This document shows positions 63,376 through 64,000 of a DNA stretch of 64,000 nucleotides, piece by piece. The position numbers and the translations under genes were made by a program. Under the pieces are notes generated by a model. It was not told where the DNA came from and made no database searches. It was given only the letters and a program-made list of their open reading frames with translations. The DNA lies in NCBI GenBank assembly GCA_963747555.1, contig CAVVFZ010000011.1, positions 310,001 through 374,000 on the forward strand, written 5' to 3'. The first letter of the stretch is position 1. Each line of letters starts with the position of its first letter. The DNA is from DUZB01 sp963747555 (lineage in GTDB: Bacteria > Desulfobacterota > DSM-4660 > Desulfatiglandales > Desulfatiglandaceae).

Positions 63376-64000
63376 ATGAAGAAGGCTTTGAAAATTGGTC
63401 TTTTGGGGGTCATTGCTGGAATTCTTTTGTATTCACCGATCAACGCGACCGCTCAGGATCCGGTGAAAATCGGAGTGCTTGTTCCCCTCTCAGGCATCGT
63501 AGCCCAGGGTGGGGAAGAAATGAAGATGGGGATCCAGATGGCCGCTGAAGAAAAAAAGACGGTCCTCGGACGTCCCATTGAACTTCTCGTTGAAGATACA
63601 CAGTTGAAACCGCCTGCAGCCGTGAGCAAAGCGGAAAAACTTGTTTACAAGGATGGGTGCAAGGCTTTGATCGGTGTATTTTCCAGCGGTGTGGGGCTCG
63701 CCCTTGCCAAGAATATCGACAAATTGAATGTCCCGTTTGTAACTACCCATGTTATGACAACCGCATTGTACGGCCTGAATCCCCTGGTATTCAGGAGCGG
63801 ACAGCTCGCTAATGACCAGACCGCGGAAGGGAATGTGAAAGGCATCCTGGCAACTCCGGATCTCAAGAACAGAAGCTATTATGTCCTGGTGCATGATTAT
63901 GCGTGGGGACATGACGCCGCGAAACGTTTCATCGCACTGGCCAAGGAAAACGGAATCAAGGTGGTTAACGAAGATTTCGACAAGGCCCCCACCTCCACCA
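63376..64000 (+). CDS. LivK-type branched-chain amino acid/amide ABC substrate-binding protein, 3' end outside window
   Basis: Partial gene: 208 residues are visible before the window ends without a stop. The start at 63376 (MKKALKIGLLGVIAGILLYS) has AGAGGAGG seven bases upstream and gives a Sec signal ending at NATAQ. The mature part begins DPVKIGVLVPLSGIVAQGG, the Periplas_BP_6 pattern of type I binding proteins for branched-chain amino acids, amides or aromatic acids; IGVFSSGVGLALAKNID and FVTTHVMTTALYGLNP follow. The transport partners (LivHMGF) should lie downstream, outside the window. Its place behind an oxidase operon suggests import of that pathway's substrate. Confidence 0.85.
   Translation, partial: MKKALKIGLLGVIAGILLYSPINATAQDPVKIGVLVPLSGIVAQGGEEMKMGIQMAAEEKKTVLGRPIELLVEDTQLKPPAAVSKAEKLVYKDGCKALIGVFSSGVGLALAKNIDKLNVPFVTTHVMTTALYGLNPLVFRSGQLANDQTAEGNVKGILATPDLKNRSYYVLVHDYAWGHDAAKRFIALAKENGIKVVNEDFDKAPTST

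Noticed and set aside
1..64000. tRNA, rRNA, CRISPR or prophage genes
   Set aside because: I looked for cloverleaf ends, rRNA core sequences, repeat-spacer arrays and phage or integrase motifs and saw none; a covariance-model search would be needed to exclude small RNAs.

Overview
The window looks like chromosome of an anaerobic Gram-negative bacterium of the Desulfobacterota (old Deltaproteobacteria; a sulfate reducer or syntroph is most likely). This rests on lipid A and heptose genes, a multiheme cytochrome/heterodisulfide-reductase-like membrane complex, FAD plus CCG-domain iron-sulfur oxidases, an aldehyde:ferredoxin-oxidoreductase-like protein and two complete TRAP carboxylate transporters. 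I cannot name the genus from the sequence alone. No rRNA, tRNA, CRISPR array or prophage was seen.

Layout. 1-8.7 kb: CoA-transferase (cut by the window start), malonyl-CoA-synthetase-like ligase, a response regulator, a TRAP operon (dctP-dctQ-dctM) and a second acyl-CoA ligase, together an acid uptake and activation module. 8.7-14.1 kb: HD-domain protein, LysM/amidase and M23 cell-wall hydrolases, and an outer-membrane porin. 14.1-23.9 kb: envelope block with lpxC behind a sigma-54-type promoter, then DUF4390 gene, NtrY-like kinase, waaA, lpxK, waaF, gmhB, waaC and a Trm112-like small gene. 24.0-33.9 kb (minus strand): an IclR-led operon of a glyoxylate-carboligase-like ThDP enzyme, Fe-ADH, LarA, GlcD-, GlcE- and GlcF-like subunits and a thiamine-binding protein, plausibly 2-hydroxyacid (glycolate/lactate) oxidation. 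Divergent from it at 34.1-38.4 kb is a second TRAP operon; both promoters carry the same palindromic operator. 38.5-42.2 kb: AI-2E-family permease, lipoprotein peptidase-like protein, MFS exporter. 42.4-54.1 kb (minus strand): four genes for a membrane redox complex (6-heme cytochrome, cytochrome b, 7-heme cytochrome fused to a membrane domain, HdrD-like protein), an unknown protein, an NMT1/SsuA-type ABC transporter, an iron-sulfur flavoprotein, and a radical-SAM/GNAT fusion plus AIR-synthase-like protein that resemble part of the Nit1C (nitrilase) cluster. 54.4-57.4 kb: BPL_N-domain protein, a short AOR-like protein and a ferredoxin-like protein. 57.9-64 kb: GntR regulator, aldehyde dehydrogenase, FAD oxidase, CCG iron-sulfur protein and a LivK-type binding protein cut by the window end.

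Two copies of a ~250-bp MITE-like element with nested inverted repeats lie at 24.05-24.30 and 54.13-54.38 kb. An inverted duplication of the iclR promoter and gene start has left a decayed IclR fragment in front of the second TRAP operon.

Quality warning: about seventeen genes, including normally essential ones (waaA, lpxK), are split by single-base frameshifts while their protein sequence stays well conserved on both sides. I read most of these as sequence errors, not gene decay, and give the full span of each gene as one CDS. The worst stretches are 9.8-12.9 kb and 18.6-23.3 kb.
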